64,000 bases of DNA. Source: Agromyces humatus. GTDB taxonomy: Bacteria > Actinomycetota > Actinomycetes > Actinomycetales > Microbacteriaceae. This document shows positions 8,825 to 17,620 of this stretch, piece by piece (position 1 is the stretch's first letter; the number at the start of each line of letters is the position of its first letter). Under the pieces are notes generated by a model. The model made no database searches, was not told the origin of the DNA, and was given only the letters and a program-made list of their open reading frames with translations. Position numbers and translations under genes: made by a program. The stretch spans positions 124,001 through 188,000 of the forward strand of contig NZ_JAJQPD010000001.1 in NCBI RefSeq assembly GCF_021228295.1, read 5' to 3'.

Positions 8825-9856
8825 TCAGCCGAAGAGGATCTTCGCCTCGTCGTAGCGGTGCTGGGGCACGCGGTTGAGGCTGTGCGTCGCATCGGCGATC
8901 GAGACCGTCTCGATGTCGGTGCCCCGAAGCGTCACCATCGAGCCCCATGCCTGCGCGTAGACGGCGTCGACGGCGGCCATGCCGAGGCGGGTCGCGAGGA
9001 CGCGGTCGTACGCGCTCGGCGCACCGCCGCGCTGGATGTGTCCGAGCACCGTCGCCCGCGACTCGATGCCCGTGCGTTCCTCGATGATCGGCGCGAGCTG
9101 CTCGGAGATGCCGCCGAGCCGGGGGCGGTTGAACGCGTCGAGGCCCTTGTGGGAGTGCGCCTCCTCCATGGAGTCGAGGGTGAATCCCTCGGCGACCACG
9201 ATGAGCGGCGCTCGGCCGCGGTTGCGCACCGACTCGACCCATTCGCAGATCTGCTCGATCGACTGGGGTTGCTCGGGGATGAGGATCGCGTGCGCTCCCC
9301 CGGCCATGCCCGAGTGCAGCGCGATCCAGCCGACGTGTCGGCCCATGACCTCGAGCACCATGCAGCGGCCGTGCGAGTCGGCGGTGGTGCGCAGCCGGTC
9401 GATCGCCTCGGTGGCGATCTCGACCGCGGTGTCGAAGCCGAACGAGTAGTCGGTGGCCGCGAGGTCGTTGTCGATGGTCTTCGGCACGCCGACGACCTTG
9501 ATGCCGCCCTCGTCGTACAGGCGGCGCGCGGCGGTGAGAGTGCCCTCGCCGCCGATCGCGATGATCGCGTCGATGCCGTGCTCGTCGAGCATGCGCTGGA
9601 TGTTCTCGGGGCCGCCACCCTCACCCTCGTAGGGATTCGTGCGACTGGAGCCCAGGATCGTGCCGCCCTGCTTCGAGAGACCGCGCACGTCGTGGCGGGT
9701 GATCGGCATGATGTCGGCCTCGACGACGCCCTTCCAGCCCCACCGGAAGCCGACGAACTCGGTGTCGTGCGAGATGACACCGTTCAGCACGGCGCCTCGG
9801 ATCACCGAATTGAGGCCGGGGCAGTCGCCGCCCGAGGTGAGGATGCCGATCTTCAT
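8825..9856 (-). CDS. pfkA: 6-phosphofructokinase
   Basis: A protein of 343 aa, phosphorylating fructose 6-phosphate in glycolysis. It begins MKIGILTSGGDCPGLN (ATP-site glycine loop) and shows GGEGTL, PKTIDNDL (catalytic Asp) and MGRHVGWIA. The position matching E. coli Gly104 is Gly, which favours ATP rather than pyrophosphate as donor, while the position matching 124 is Lys. This Gly/Lys combination is known from Streptomyces-type ATP-PFKs. GGAG stands ten bases before ATG 9856. Two possible -10 boxes lie upstream (TAATGT at 9885-9890 and TAGACT near 9940), within the 117-bp gap before the SNF2 gene. Confidence 0.92.
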   Translation of the reverse strand: MKIGILTSGGDCPGLNSVIRGAVLNGVISHDTEFVGFRWGWKGVVEADIMPITRHDVRGLSKQGGTILGSSRTNPYEGEGGGPENIQRMLDEHGIDAIIAIGGEGTLTAARRLYDEGGIKVVGVPKTIDNDLAATDYSFGFDTAVEIATEAIDRLRTTADSHGRCMVLEVMGRHVGWIALHSGMAGGAHAILIPEQPQSIEQICEWVESVRNRGRAPLIVVAEGFTLDSMEEAHSHKGLDAFNRPRLGGISEQLAPIIEERTGIESRATVLGHIQRGGAPSAYDRVLATRLGMAAVDAVYAQAWGSMVTLRGTDIETVSIADATHSLNRVPQHRYDEAKILFG

Positions 9857-9973
9857 GGTGAGGTGACTCCAAATGCGCGTCGGAACATTAGGTGTGCCGG
9901 ATGCCACGACGCCGGGGCGGTTCGACTGCCGCAGTCTATCCGTTCCGGCGGCGGTGCCCCGCTCGAGGGTGCG

Positions 9974-12097
9974 CTACAGCGCACCGTCCAACGCGCGACG
10001 GAGCAGGTGCTGCAGCGCGTCGAGCTGCACCGAGTCGGCCGAGCCGGGCTCGACGTCGCTGCCGTCGAGCGCACGGGCGGCGAGGCCCTGCTTCGAGTCG
10101 ATGAGCTCGGCGATCCGGGCGTCGATGGTGTGCGCCGCGATGATGCGCCACGCCGTGACCGGTTCGTCCTGCCCGATGCGGTGCACGCGGTCGATCGCCT
10201 GGGTCTGCTCGGCCGCGGTCCAGCTGAGCTCGGCGAGCACGACGTTCGAGGCGGCCTGCAGGTTGACACCGACGCCGGCCGCGGTGAGCGAGCAGACGGC
10301 GACGGCGACCTCGGGATCCTTGTTGAACGCGTCGATCGCGGCCTGGCGCTGCAGGGCGGTCTGGTCGCCTCGCAGCGACACGGTGCGCAACTCGCGTGCC
10401 GCGAGTGCAGCCTCGGCCTGGTCCATGACGTCGATGTGCTTCGCGAAGAACACCACCTTGCCCACCGAGCGGGCGAGCTGCGCGGCATAGTCGGCAGCGA
10501 GGCCGGCCTTCGCCTGGCCGATGCGCCGCACCATCGTGAAGACGTTCTCGCCGGACTTCGCCGACTTCGACTCCTCGAGCTCAGCGCTCGCGACCGCACG
10601 GATGAACTGGTCGCGCTGGTCGTCGTCGAGGTCGCCGACACGCAGGGCACGCGACTCGACGAGTGCGCGGAAGCGCGAGACGAGGCGGTTGCCGAGCTCG
10701 CGCTCGGCGGCACGTACCGACCGGCCGAGCTCGTCGTCGAGTTCGACGGGGAGGTCGGCGATGCGCTTGTCGGGCAGGTCGGCAGCGACGTCGACCTTGC
10801 GGCGGCGCACGATGCCGAGGTCGATGACGGTCTGCCGGGCCGCGGTGTAGAAGCCGTTGTCTGCGGGCGTGAGCCCCGTCTCTTCGAGCTTTCCGAGCAG
10901 CTCTGCCGATGGCTTGTCGCTCTCGATCCAGCCGAGGAACTTCCAGATCGCGCGGAAGTCGTCGACGTCGTTGATGAGCGGGGTGCCGGTGAGCGCGAGC
11001 AGCAGCGGGTCGCCGCCGGGCGCGGCCCGGCGGATGCGATCGGCGAGCGCGAGCACGTTCTTCGAACGCTGCGACTGCAGGTTCTTGATGAAGTGCGCCT
11101 CGTCGACGACCATGCCCTTGAACCCGAGGGTCGAGAGCCACGCCATGTGCCGGTCGAGCACGTCGTAGTTCACGACTACGACGTCGGCGAATGCATCGAG
11201 CGAGTCGCCGTCGCCGTGGATGACGGTGGCCCGGCGCTGCGGGGTCCACCGCTCGACCTCGCGGGCCCAGTTCATCTTGACCACGTTGGGCACGACGGCG
11301 AGCAGCGGGTAGGCGTCGGCGACGGATGCCGCGAGCACCGACTGCGCCGTCTTGCCGAGGCCCGGCTCGTCGGCGAGCAGGAACGTGCGGTGCCCGTCGC
11401 GGGCGCTCTCGATGAACCGCGCCTGGTGTTTCATGAGCTCGAGGCCTCGCGGTGAGAGCCGGTCGACGACCGGGGCCTCTGGCAGGTCCATCGAGGCGGC
11501 GCGCCCGCCCGAGCCCATCTCGAACGACTTGAACAGGGGACCGAGCAGTTCCCAGTTGGCGAGGCGGCGAACCGGCACGATCGGCGCGGCGGGCTTCGAG
11601 AAATCGGGGGCCAGGAACGGGTTGGCGAGCTGCCTCGAGCGAACGGAGGCCGGAATGACCTGGTTCTCGGCGAGTTCGAGTCTGACCTCGGGCTCGCGAG
11701 TGATGATGAGTTCGTCGGGGCTGAGCTCGGCACCGGACTCGAGCAGCCAGTCGCGGCGGAACCGCTGCGCGACCGTCGAGATCGAGGCGTCGGGTTCGAG
11801 CAGGGCGATGAGGCTCGTGTCGCGTGCCGCGGTCTTCGCGAGGATCTGCGCGATCCCGTCGAGGCGCTTCAGCAACTCGACCCGTGCGGCATCGGCGACC
11901 TCGGTGTCGGCCTTGACCCTCGCGCGCTCTTCGCGCATCAGCAGCGCGATGACTTGGAACTTCGTGCGGTTCGTCGGGCCGAGCTTGCCCTTCTGGGCCT
12001 TCTGCTCGACCTCTCGCACCTTGCGGGCGAGGATCGGGATGATGGGGGCGTCGTCATCGCGCGAACGCGTACGTTGCCGCTGCCTCGTCTGGGCCAT
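9974..12097 (-). CDS. SNF2-family DEAD/DEAH-box ATPase
   Basis: A protein of 707 aa. The N-terminal ~200 residues are charged and without a known domain. The SNF2 core then shows ADEPGLGKTAQSV (Walker A, about 247), DEAH (about 330), LTGTPLIND, and in the second RecA lobe FFAKHIDVMDQAE, AGVGVNLQAA and the arginine-finger segment QAIDRVHRIGQ. Such proteins translocate on double-stranded DNA to move or remodel bound factors. Compact forms resemble SMARCAL1-type annealing helicases. ATG 12097 has GGGAGG six bases upstream. It appears monocistronic with a 5' leader of perhaps 170 nt if the TAGAAT at 12273-12278 is its -10. No nuclease or methylase partner adjoins it, so a role in DNA repair or transcription recycling is likelier than defence. 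Confidence 0.88.
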   Translation of the reverse strand: MAQTRQRQRTRSRDDDAPIIPILARKVREVEQKAQKGKLGPTNRTKFQVIALLMREERARVKADTEVADAARVELLKRLDGIAQILAKTAARDTSLIALLEPDASISTVAQRFRRDWLLESGAELSPDELIITREPEVRLELAENQVIPASVRSRQLANPFLAPDFSKPAAPIVPVRRLANWELLGPLFKSFEMGSGGRAASMDLPEAPVVDRLSPRGLELMKHQARFIESARDGHRTFLLADEPGLGKTAQSVLAASVADAYPLLAVVPNVVKMNWAREVERWTPQRRATVIHGDGDSLDAFADVVVVNYDVLDRHMAWLSTLGFKGMVVDEAHFIKNLQSQRSKNVLALADRIRRAAPGGDPLLLALTGTPLINDVDDFRAIWKFLGWIESDKPSAELLGKLEETGLTPADNGFYTAARQTVIDLGIVRRRKVDVAADLPDKRIADLPVELDDELGRSVRAAERELGNRLVSRFRALVESRALRVGDLDDDQRDQFIRAVASAELEESKSAKSGENVFTMVRRIGQAKAGLAADYAAQLARSVGKVVFFAKHIDVMDQAEAALAARELRTVSLRGDQTALQRQAAIDAFNKDPEVAVAVCSLTAAGVGVNLQAASNVVLAELSWTAAEQTQAIDRVHRIGQDEPVTAWRIIAAHTIDARIAELIDSKQGLAARALDGSDVEPGSADSVQLDALQHLLRRALDGAL

Positions 12098-12333
12098 GGT
12101 CCTCCCGTTTCCTCGTGCCGATCCGGCACCCCCTCGGCACCGTTGTGGTGAACGAGCCCGCACGGAGCGGCTGGGATGCCGCTGGGCGCAGTACGCCGAA
12201 ATCCCGAACCGAGCAGCGGTGAGCGGGGCTCACACGGTCGGACGACAGAGCGGATTCGTCGGGCGCGTGTTCATTCTAGCGGGCGCGACGCCCGCCGCGG
12301 GACATCCGTGCGCAGATCGCCGGAGCGGCGGCC

Positions 12334-13065
12334 TCAGCCGACGACGTGGATGGCGTAGCTCAGCAGGAACCCCGCGGTCGCCAGCAGTCCTGTGAACGCG
12401 TGCGCCGATCGGAACGCCTCGGGGATCATCGTGTCGCAGATCATCGCGAGGATCGCACCTGCGGCCAGCGCCGTGATGAACGCGGTCAGCTCTCCGCCGA
12501 CGCCGTCGAGCAGCAGGAAGCCCGCAAGCGACGCGAGGGCGCTCGCGAGCGCGATCCCCGTCCACAACATGAACACGTACGTGCGCGAGCGCCCGCCCGC
12601 CTTGAGTTCCGCGGTGCTGGAGAGCCCCTCGGGCACGTTCGAGATGACGATGGCGACGAACACGGGAATGCTCACTCCCCCGCCGCCGACCATGCTGAGT
12701 CCGAGCACCGCCGACTCGGGGATCCCGTCGAGCAGCGCGCCGAGTGCGATGCCGAGGCCCGTGCCCGGGCTCTCGCCGCGCCCCCGGGGATTGCGCTGAT
12801 CGGATCGGTCGAGCAACCGGTTCGCCATGACGTAGACGACGGCGCCGACGGCGAACCCGCCCACGGTCGGCCAGAAGCCGCCCTCGTCCTGTGCCTCGAG
12901 CACGAGGTCGTACGCGAGGGCCGAGATCAGCACGCCGGCGCCGAACGCCATGACGGCAGCGACGACTCGATCCGGCACCCGCACGAACCAGGCGACGACC
13001 GCACCGGCGAGCAGCGCGCCGCCGGCGAGGAGTCCGGCGATCGCCGCCAAGAGCCAGTCGGGCAT
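12334..13065 (-). CDS. ZIP-family divalent metal transporter
   Basis: A protein of 243 aa with about eight hydrophobic spans. The ZIP metal site is visible as GALLDGIPESAVLG (span 4) and ISNVPEGLSSTAEL (span 5), with the late ICDTMIPEAF motif. ZIP proteins import Zn2+, Fe2+ or Mn2+ down their gradient. The large His-rich loop of eukaryotic members is absent. TAGGCT (13072-13077) lies 6 nt before the ATG, so translation should be leaderless. Metal preference cannot be told from sequence alone. Confidence 0.85.
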   Translation of the reverse strand: MPDWLLAAIAGLLAGGALLAGAVVAWFVRVPDRVVAAVMAFGAGVLISALAYDLVLEAQDEGGFWPTVGGFAVGAVVYVMANRLLDRSDQRNPRGRGESPGTGLGIALGALLDGIPESAVLGLSMVGGGGVSIPVFVAIVISNVPEGLSSTAELKAGGRSRTYVFMLWTGIALASALASLAGFLLLDGVGGELTAFITALAAGAILAMICDTMIPEAFRSAHAFTGLLATAGFLLSYAIHVVG

Positions 13066-13148
13066 GCTGCGAGCCTAGGCGGCGGGCGGCGTCCGTCGTG
13101 GCTGATTTCACCCGTGCGTGTTCCGGGCGACGGGCATACCCTTGAAGC

Positions 13149-13358
13149 ATGGATGAGCTCCCGGGGGTGGGCGCCGCAGTCACGCCCGAAGATGACGAAT
13201 TCACGGTCTCGCAGGACACCGAGTTCGACGAGCCCGACGAGGCCCGCGACGACGACGGCCGCTCCGTCGACGACAGCCTCGACGACGAGTTGCCGGGTGT
13301 CGACGCCGAGCGGCGCGTCGACCTGCGCGACGAGCGCGCGGTCGCCGGCGACGACTGA
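13149..13358 (+). CDS. Small highly acidic hypothetical protein
   Basis: A protein of 69 aa with roughly a third Asp plus Glu (for example TEFDEPDEARDDDGRSVDD). I see no domain, signal or membrane span. TACCCT at 13137-13142 stands 6 nt before the ATG, giving the same leaderless architecture as neighbouring genes, which supports it as a real gene. It is divergent from the ZIP transporter and convergent with the DUF2207 gene. Function unknown. Confidence 0.7.
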   Translation: MDELPGVGAAVTPEDDEFTVSQDTEFDEPDEARDDDGRSVDDSLDDELPGVDAERRVDLRDERAVAGDD

Positions 13359-13430
13359 CCGCTCTGGCTGATCATCGAACCGCGGCGGTCAGCGTGACGG
13401 ATGGCGACCGGTACGCGCGACCGCGCGAAC

Positions 13431-15329
13431 TCAGACGCCGCCGCCGCCCCCGCCGCCTCCGCCGCCGCCCGATGAGCCGCCGCCGCCCGATCCGCTCGAC
13501 GACGAGCTCGAGCTCGAGCCCGACCACGACGCGCTCGACGCCGACGAGAACGACGACACGCCCACGGCGAAGGCGCCGGCGTTGAAACCGCTGCTGCCCG
13601 AGTACCAGCTCGGCGAGCCGCCCTCGCGTGCGTACAGCTCTGCGAGAACCTCGCTCCACTCGCGTTCGAGGCCGAACAGCACCGAGTAGGGCAGCAGTCG
13701 CTCGTTGAGCTTCAGCACCGTCGCGGGGTCGGGCACCTGCCCGGCCACGGGTGCCGCAGCCCCGGGCGCGCCGACCCGCAGCGCCCCGCTCGGGCTCTGC
13801 AGCACCCGCAGCCGATCCGCCTCGGCGAGTCGGATGTAGAGACGAAGCCCCTCGAGGTGGTCGCGCGCGGCGCGCCCCGCCTCGGTGAGCGGCCTCACGC
13901 CGGCGACGATGACCACCGTCGCGAGTGCCCCGATGATCGCGACGACGAAGACCAGGAACGGCCAGGCTCCGCCGCGCCGATCGTCGAGCGCGATGATGCC
14001 GAAGACGACGCTGAGCACGGCGGCAGCCACCGCGACGACGGCGAGCAGCAGGCGGATGCCGAGGTCAGGACGATGCCGGAGCCCTGACTTCACGACCCGC
14101 TTGTGCACCTTCTGCCGTAAGGAGAGCAGTCTTCGCCCGAGCGACGGATCGCGGGACTTCAACGCTCGTCGCGCGCCCGGATAGGGGTTGTCGCGGTAGA
14201 GCGCGCGCACGACCGACTGCGCATCGTGGTCGCCGAGTTCGCCGCCGACGAAGTCGACCGCGTACCGCTTGCGCCCGGTCTCGACGACGCGAAGCTCTCC
14301 GGCTACGGCGCGTTCGAGGATCGTCGCGGTGACGCCCTTGCCGGCATGCCCGGCGAGGTCGGCCGCCTCCATCGCGCTGAGCCCGGTCGGCGGTTCATAT
14401 TGCGCGATGATCGTGCCGCGCCCGGGGTGGTTGCGCCAGCGCACGGCGCGCAGCACGATCGTCGTCAGCATCGCGAACAGCGCGAATGCGGCCCCGACGG
14501 CGCCGGTGATCGCGGCCGGCGATGCCCCGAACGACGCGTCGCGCGGCTCGAAGGTGCCATCGCGGAACGCGACCGCGAGCGACAAGTTCTCGAACGGCCC
14601 CAGGCCTGCGGCCTCGGCGACGGCCGCCGGAGGGTCGATGACGAGCGAGTCGCACGGCTGGATCGATCCGCTCGGGCCCCGGTAGCACGCCGCGTCGCCG
14701 GTGAGCGCGTCGACGAGGTCGGGACTCAGCCGCAGTTCTGCGCGCACCGAGCCGAACGGCTGGCGCCATCCGGTGCCGTTCACGTCCCAGAAGAACTCGT
14801 CGATCGCCGCGTCGTCGGGCTCGAACGTCACGTTCTGCTGGCGGTAGGTGATGACGTATGTCTGTTCGCCGTGCACGAAGTCGTCGGCACGCACCGTGAC
14901 GAGGAGGAACTCGCCCGCCTCGTCGCGCTCGGTCTCGAACGCGCGGGGCGCGCCCGAGGCATCCGTCACCGATTCGACGACGAGGTCGGTGGGATGGCCG
15001 TCGTAGTCGAGCGGGATCGCGCGCCTGATGCCGCGGTTCTGGTCGAACTGGGGGAATTGCGCCACGAGCGTCTCGGTGGTCTCGAGCACCGAGCGGCGAT
15101 CGGCGTCGCGCGAGAGTCGGTACACGGCGTCGAAGGACCGGAAGCTGAAGTCGTCGACGTTCGGCATGGGCTCGCCGATGACGGATGCCGCGACCACGAC
15201 CCGCTCGCCCGACCGGTCGTCGCCCGTCATCGGCGTGCCGGACGCCGCAGCCGATGCCGCCGGCGCCGCCGCAAGCGCAGCACCCGCGATGAGGAGGGAG
15301 ATCGCTCGCACGAGACCAGGACGGGCCAT
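13431..15329 (-). CDS. DUF2207 domain membrane protein
   Basis: A protein of 632 aa. A signal peptide (residues 1-30, ending near ASAAASG) is followed by an extracytoplasmic domain of about 250 residues. There is one span near residue 285, a cytoplasmic region with a winged-helix-like segment (GVTATILERAVAGELRVVE), and two more spans near 430-490. The last ~50 residues are a Ser/Gly tract ending in a run of about ten glycines. This is the DUF2207 (YciQ-like) layout; function unknown. TAGCGT at 15336-15341 is 6 nt before the ATG. It diverges from csoR, and the two promoters share about 80 bp. Confidence 0.85.
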   Translation of the reverse strand: MARPGLVRAISLLIAGAALAAAPAASAAASGTPMTGDDRSGERVVVAASVIGEPMPNVDDFSFRSFDAVYRLSRDADRRSVLETTETLVAQFPQFDQNRGIRRAIPLDYDGHPTDLVVESVTDASGAPRAFETERDEAGEFLLVTVRADDFVHGEQTYVITYRQQNVTFEPDDAAIDEFFWDVNGTGWRQPFGSVRAELRLSPDLVDALTGDAACYRGPSGSIQPCDSLVIDPPAAVAEAAGLGPFENLSLAVAFRDGTFEPRDASFGASPAAITGAVGAAFALFAMLTTIVLRAVRWRNHPGRGTIIAQYEPPTGLSAMEAADLAGHAGKGVTATILERAVAGELRVVETGRKRYAVDFVGGELGDHDAQSVVRALYRDNPYPGARRALKSRDPSLGRRLLSLRQKVHKRVVKSGLRHRPDLGIRLLLAVVAVAAAVLSVVFGIIALDDRRGGAWPFLVFVVAIIGALATVVIVAGVRPLTEAGRAARDHLEGLRLYIRLAEADRLRVLQSPSGALRVGAPGAAAPVAGQVPDPATVLKLNERLLPYSVLFGLEREWSEVLAELYAREGGSPSWYSGSSGFNAGAFAVGVSSFSSASSASWSGSSSSSSSSGSGGGGSSGGGGGGGGGGGV

Positions 15330-15375
15330 GGGCCAACGCTAGCGCGCCGCGGGCGGCGACACGATGGCGTTTCAG

Positions 15376-15390
15376 TACCCACTCGGGGTA
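15376..15390. promoter_or_regulatory. Probable CsoR operator (TACCC-N5-GGGTA)
   Basis: TACCC (15376-15380) and GGGTA (15386-15390) form an inverted repeat with a G-rich centre, very like CsoR-family operators of the TACCC...GGGGTA type described for Bacillus copper operons. It lies over the expected -35 region of csoR, whose -10 is TATCCT at 15407-15412, so binding should repress csoR and the macrodomain gene. It also lies upstream of the divergent DUF2207 promoter. Confidence 0.75.
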
Positions 15391-15418
15391 TCACAGAATC
15401 CGCGAGTATCCTGTGAGG

Positions 15419-15697
15419 GTGATCGAGGACATCAAGAAGCGCGCCCTGCACCGCACGAAGATCATCGAGGGCCAGTTGCGCGGCATCGAGAAGATGATCG
15501 AGAACGACGACTACTGCGTCGACATCATCACGCTCTCGCTCGCGGTGCAGAAGTCGCTCGCGTCGCTCAACAAGCTCCTCGTCGAGAACCACCTGCGAAC
15601 GCACGTCACCGAGATGTACGAGGCGGGCGGTGAGCAGCGCGAGGCCGCCGTCGCCGAACTGGTTCGCGTGTTCGAGCTGTCGAACAACCGGAGCTGA
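15419..15697 (+). CDS. CsoR/RcnR-family metal-sensing repressor, C-H-H variant
   Basis: A protein of 92 aa, all-helical, cytoplasmic. The family core KIIEGQLRGIEKMI is present, followed by the ligand positions: Cys33 (DYCVDII), His58 and His62 (ENHLRTHV). Copper CsoRs have Cys-His-Cys; here the last Cys is His, as in RcnR nickel/cobalt sensors, but the N-terminal His of RcnR is missing. TATCCT at 15407-15412 gives a leaderless start at GTG 15419; GTG 15413 directly abuts the -10 and is unlikely. The stop is 1 nt before the macrodomain gene. It is probably autoregulated through the operator at 15376-15390. The metal or electrophile sensed is uncertain. Confidence 0.88.
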   Translation: MIEDIKKRALHRTKIIEGQLRGIEKMIENDDYCVDIITLSLAVQKSLASLNKLLVENHLRTHVTEMYEAGGEQREAAVAELVRVFELSNNRS

Positions 15698-15698
15698 C

Positions 15699-16253
15699 GT
15701 GACCCGCATCGAACTCATCACCGGCGACATCACCGGCGAGCGGGTCGATGCGATCGTAAACGCCGCCAACTCGAGCCTGCTCGGCGGTGGAGGCGTCGAC
15801 GGGGCGATCCACCGCGCTGGCGGCCCGTCGATCCTCGCGGAGTGCCGCGAACTCCGCGCGACGACCCTGCCCGACGGCCTGTCCGTTGGCGACGCCGTCG
15901 CGACCGGCGCCGGGCGCTTGCACGCTCGATGGGTCGTGCACACCGTCGGTCCGGTGTGGCCCGGTCCAGGGGCCGAGGCTGAAGCCCGGCGGGAGCTGCT
16001 GCGCGCGGCCTACCGCAACTCGCTCGGGCTGGCGGCACGGCTCGGTGCGACCTCCATCGCGCTCCCCGCCGTGTCGGCCGGAATCTACGGCTGGCCCGCC
16101 GACGACGCCGCGACCCTCGCCCTGGCCGCTGCGAGCAGTGCGGCAGCGGATACGGTGCCGGGTCGTGTGCGCTTCGTGCTGTTCTCGGCCCGCATGCACG
16201 ATGAGTTCCGCGCGGCGGCCGAGCGGCTCGGCATCACGATCGAACTCGACTGA
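15699..16253 (+). CDS. Macrodomain protein (O-acetyl-ADP-ribose deacetylase-like)
   Basis: A protein of 184 aa with a single macrodomain: ITGDITGERVDAIVNAANS at residues about 6-24, the ribose-binding loop LLGGGGVDGAIHRAGG at about 26-41, and the second ADP-ribose loop LPAVSAGIYGWP near 122. YmdB-type members hydrolyse O-acetyl-ADP-ribose or remove ADP-ribose from proteins and nucleic acids. It starts at GTG 15699, one base after the csoR stop, so the two form an operon. The pairing of a metal sensor with an ADP-ribose hydrolase, without a copper ATPase or chaperone, is unusual. Confidence 0.9.
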   Translation: MTRIELITGDITGERVDAIVNAANSSLLGGGGVDGAIHRAGGPSILAECRELRATTLPDGLSVGDAVATGAGRLHARWVVHTVGPVWPGPGAEAEARRELLRAAYRNSLGLAARLGATSIALPAVSAGIYGWPADDAATLALAAASSAAADTVPGRVRFVLFSARMHDEFRAAAERLGITIELD

Positions 16254-16262
16254 CGTCGCTGC

Positions 16263-17231
16263 TCACGTGCCGGGCGCGGTGGCGGCGAGCCATGCGTCGA
16301 GGTCGCTCGGCTGGTCGGTGATGATGCCGTCGACGCCGAGGGCGCTGACCTCCTGCCACCGCTCGTGCGAATTGAGCGTGTAGCAGAGCACCGCGACCCC
16401 GACCTCGTGGAGCGCCTCGAGCGCCCCGGGCTCGGCCGAGACCGATGCCGCCGTCGTGCCGAATCCGATCACCCCGAGGCGTTCGGCCATCGGCACCGGA
16501 TCGGCGGGCAGCTCGCGGATCAGGAGGATTCGCGGCGTCGTCGGCGACACCCGCTGCACGGCGAAGAGCGTCTCGAGGCTGAAGCTCTGCAACACGACGC
16601 GCTGGCGCAGCCCATGCCGTTCGATCAGGTGGAGCACCGTGCGCACCTCGTCGGGCCGCCAATCGGCCTTGAGCTCCACGAGCGCACGGGCGGACTCGCG
16701 ATCGGCGAGCGCGGCGAGGAACTCGTCGAGCGTCGGGATGCGCTCGCCGGCGTGGTCACGGTCGTACCATGCGCCCGCGTCGAGACGCCGGAGCTCGGTG
16801 ACGTCGAGTTCGCCGACGGTGCGACGGTCGCCCGTGATGCGCTCGAGGGTCGTGTCGTGGAACAGCACGGGAACGCCGTCACGGCTGAGCTGCACGTCGG
16901 TCTCGACGTACGCGAGGTCGTCCATGGCGAGTTCGAGCGATGCCATCGTGTTCTCCGGCGCTTCGGCGCGGTCGCCGCGATGACCGACGATGAACGCGGC
17001 CTCGCCGGGCAGCCGCAGGGCACCGAAGACGTCGACCGCCGAAGCGACCGTCGGGGTGGCCGCGATGAGCAGCACCGAGGCGATGACGATGGTGCCCGTC
17101 AGTGCGCAGGCGACGCGGACGGCGCGTCGCGGCTGCACGAGGAGTCGGTCGAGCCGTGGTCGGGCGGGTGCCGGCGCGGGCATCGGCGAGGATGCGACCG
17201 CGGGGTCGGTCGCCCTGGACGTTCGGGTCAC
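16263..17231 (-). CDS. Membrane-anchored glycerophosphodiester phosphodiesterase
   Basis: A protein of 322 aa. A basic cytoplasmic head (1-38) precedes one membrane span (about 40-62), then a GDPD catalytic domain outside the cell: VGHRGDRAEAPENTMAS (catalytic His and metal site), ETDVQLSRDGVPVLFHD (Glu, Asp and second His) and a final GVDGIITDQPSDL. GDPDs cleave glycerophosphodiesters to sn-glycerol-3-phosphate and an alcohol. A TAGAGT -10 box at 17285-17290 predicts a ~50-nt leader that contains a perfect 8-bp hairpin (17254-17273). Confidence 0.88.
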   Translation of the reverse strand: MTRTSRATDPAVASSPMPAPAPARPRLDRLLVQPRRAVRVACALTGTIVIASVLLIAATPTVASAVDVFGALRLPGEAAFIVGHRGDRAEAPENTMASLELAMDDLAYVETDVQLSRDGVPVLFHDTTLERITGDRRTVGELDVTELRRLDAGAWYDRDHAGERIPTLDEFLAALADRESARALVELKADWRPDEVRTVLHLIERHGLRQRVVLQSFSLETLFAVQRVSPTTPRILLIRELPADPVPMAERLGVIGFGTTAASVSAEPGALEALHEVGVAVLCYTLNSHERWQEVSALGVDGIITDQPSDLDAWLAATAPGT

Positions 17232-17253
17232 GGGTGTTCGGGCCTTTCCGCCG

Positions 17254-17273
17254 GCCGCGCACCGTTGCGCGGC
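17254..17273. other. Hairpin in the GDPD leader
   Basis: GCCGCGCA (17254-17261) and TGCGCGGC (17266-17273) pair perfectly around CCGT, between the TAGAGT -10 box and the GTG start. It could modulate expression, or be chance in GC-rich DNA. Confidence 0.4.
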
Positions 17274-17370
17274 GGGTGCAGGTCACTCTAGCAACACCGT
17301 TACCGTTTCGTTACCTCCAATTTCGGGGGCCGAGACCGAGCTCACCGCCCGCCGCCGGCACTGAGGCCGG

Positions 17371-17610
17371 TCAGCCTCGCTCGTTGCCTCGCTTGTAGTT
17401 GCCCGTGATGCGCGCGAGCAGATGCTGCGTCGTCAGGTCGTCGGCGCGCTGCAGGGCAGCAGCGAGCCTGCCCGCATCGCGACCCCCGACCGTGGTGACC
17501 GGTCGGCCGCCGCGCGACACGATCACCGCCCCGTCCTTCGCGATGCGGTAGTCGAACGGGTCGGACGCCAGCCGCCCGCGTTGGTCGGACGCGCCATTGC
17601 GACCTGCCAT
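17371..17610 (-). CDS. Small conserved hypothetical protein after the aldehyde dehydrogenases
   Basis: A protein of 79 aa, basic, with no membrane span. Readable parts include DPFDYRIAKDGAVIVSRGGR and TQHLLARITGNYKRGN. It starts 11 nt after the stop of the half-length aldehyde dehydrogenase in the same direction and so is the last gene of the deoC operon. I do not recognise a family. The sequence pattern (Asp-Pro-Phe-Asp-Tyr-Arg near the start) looks like a small folded domain rather than a random frame. Confidence 0.65.
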   Translation of the reverse strand: MAGRNGASDQRGRLASDPFDYRIAKDGAVIVSRGGRPVTTVGGRDAGRLAAALQRADDLTTQHLLARITGNYKRGNERG

Positions 17611-17620
17611 GTGCTGCTCC

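Noticed and set aside
8858-11455. An 865-codon plus-strand frame across pfkA and the SNF2 gene
   Set aside because: It crosses two well-supported minus-strand genes and their promoter gap, with no recognisable motif.
9974-12097. SNF2 ATPase as part of a phage-defence system (DISARM- or BREX-like)
   Set aside because: No methylase, nuclease, phospholipase D or DUF1998 partner is near. The neighbours are glycolysis and metal transport genes.
13431-13490. Poly-glycine codon run at the end of the DUF2207 gene as a microsatellite or sequencing artefact
   Set aside because: It is in frame, ends in a normal stop, and Ser/Gly-rich tails are usual in DUF2207 proteins.
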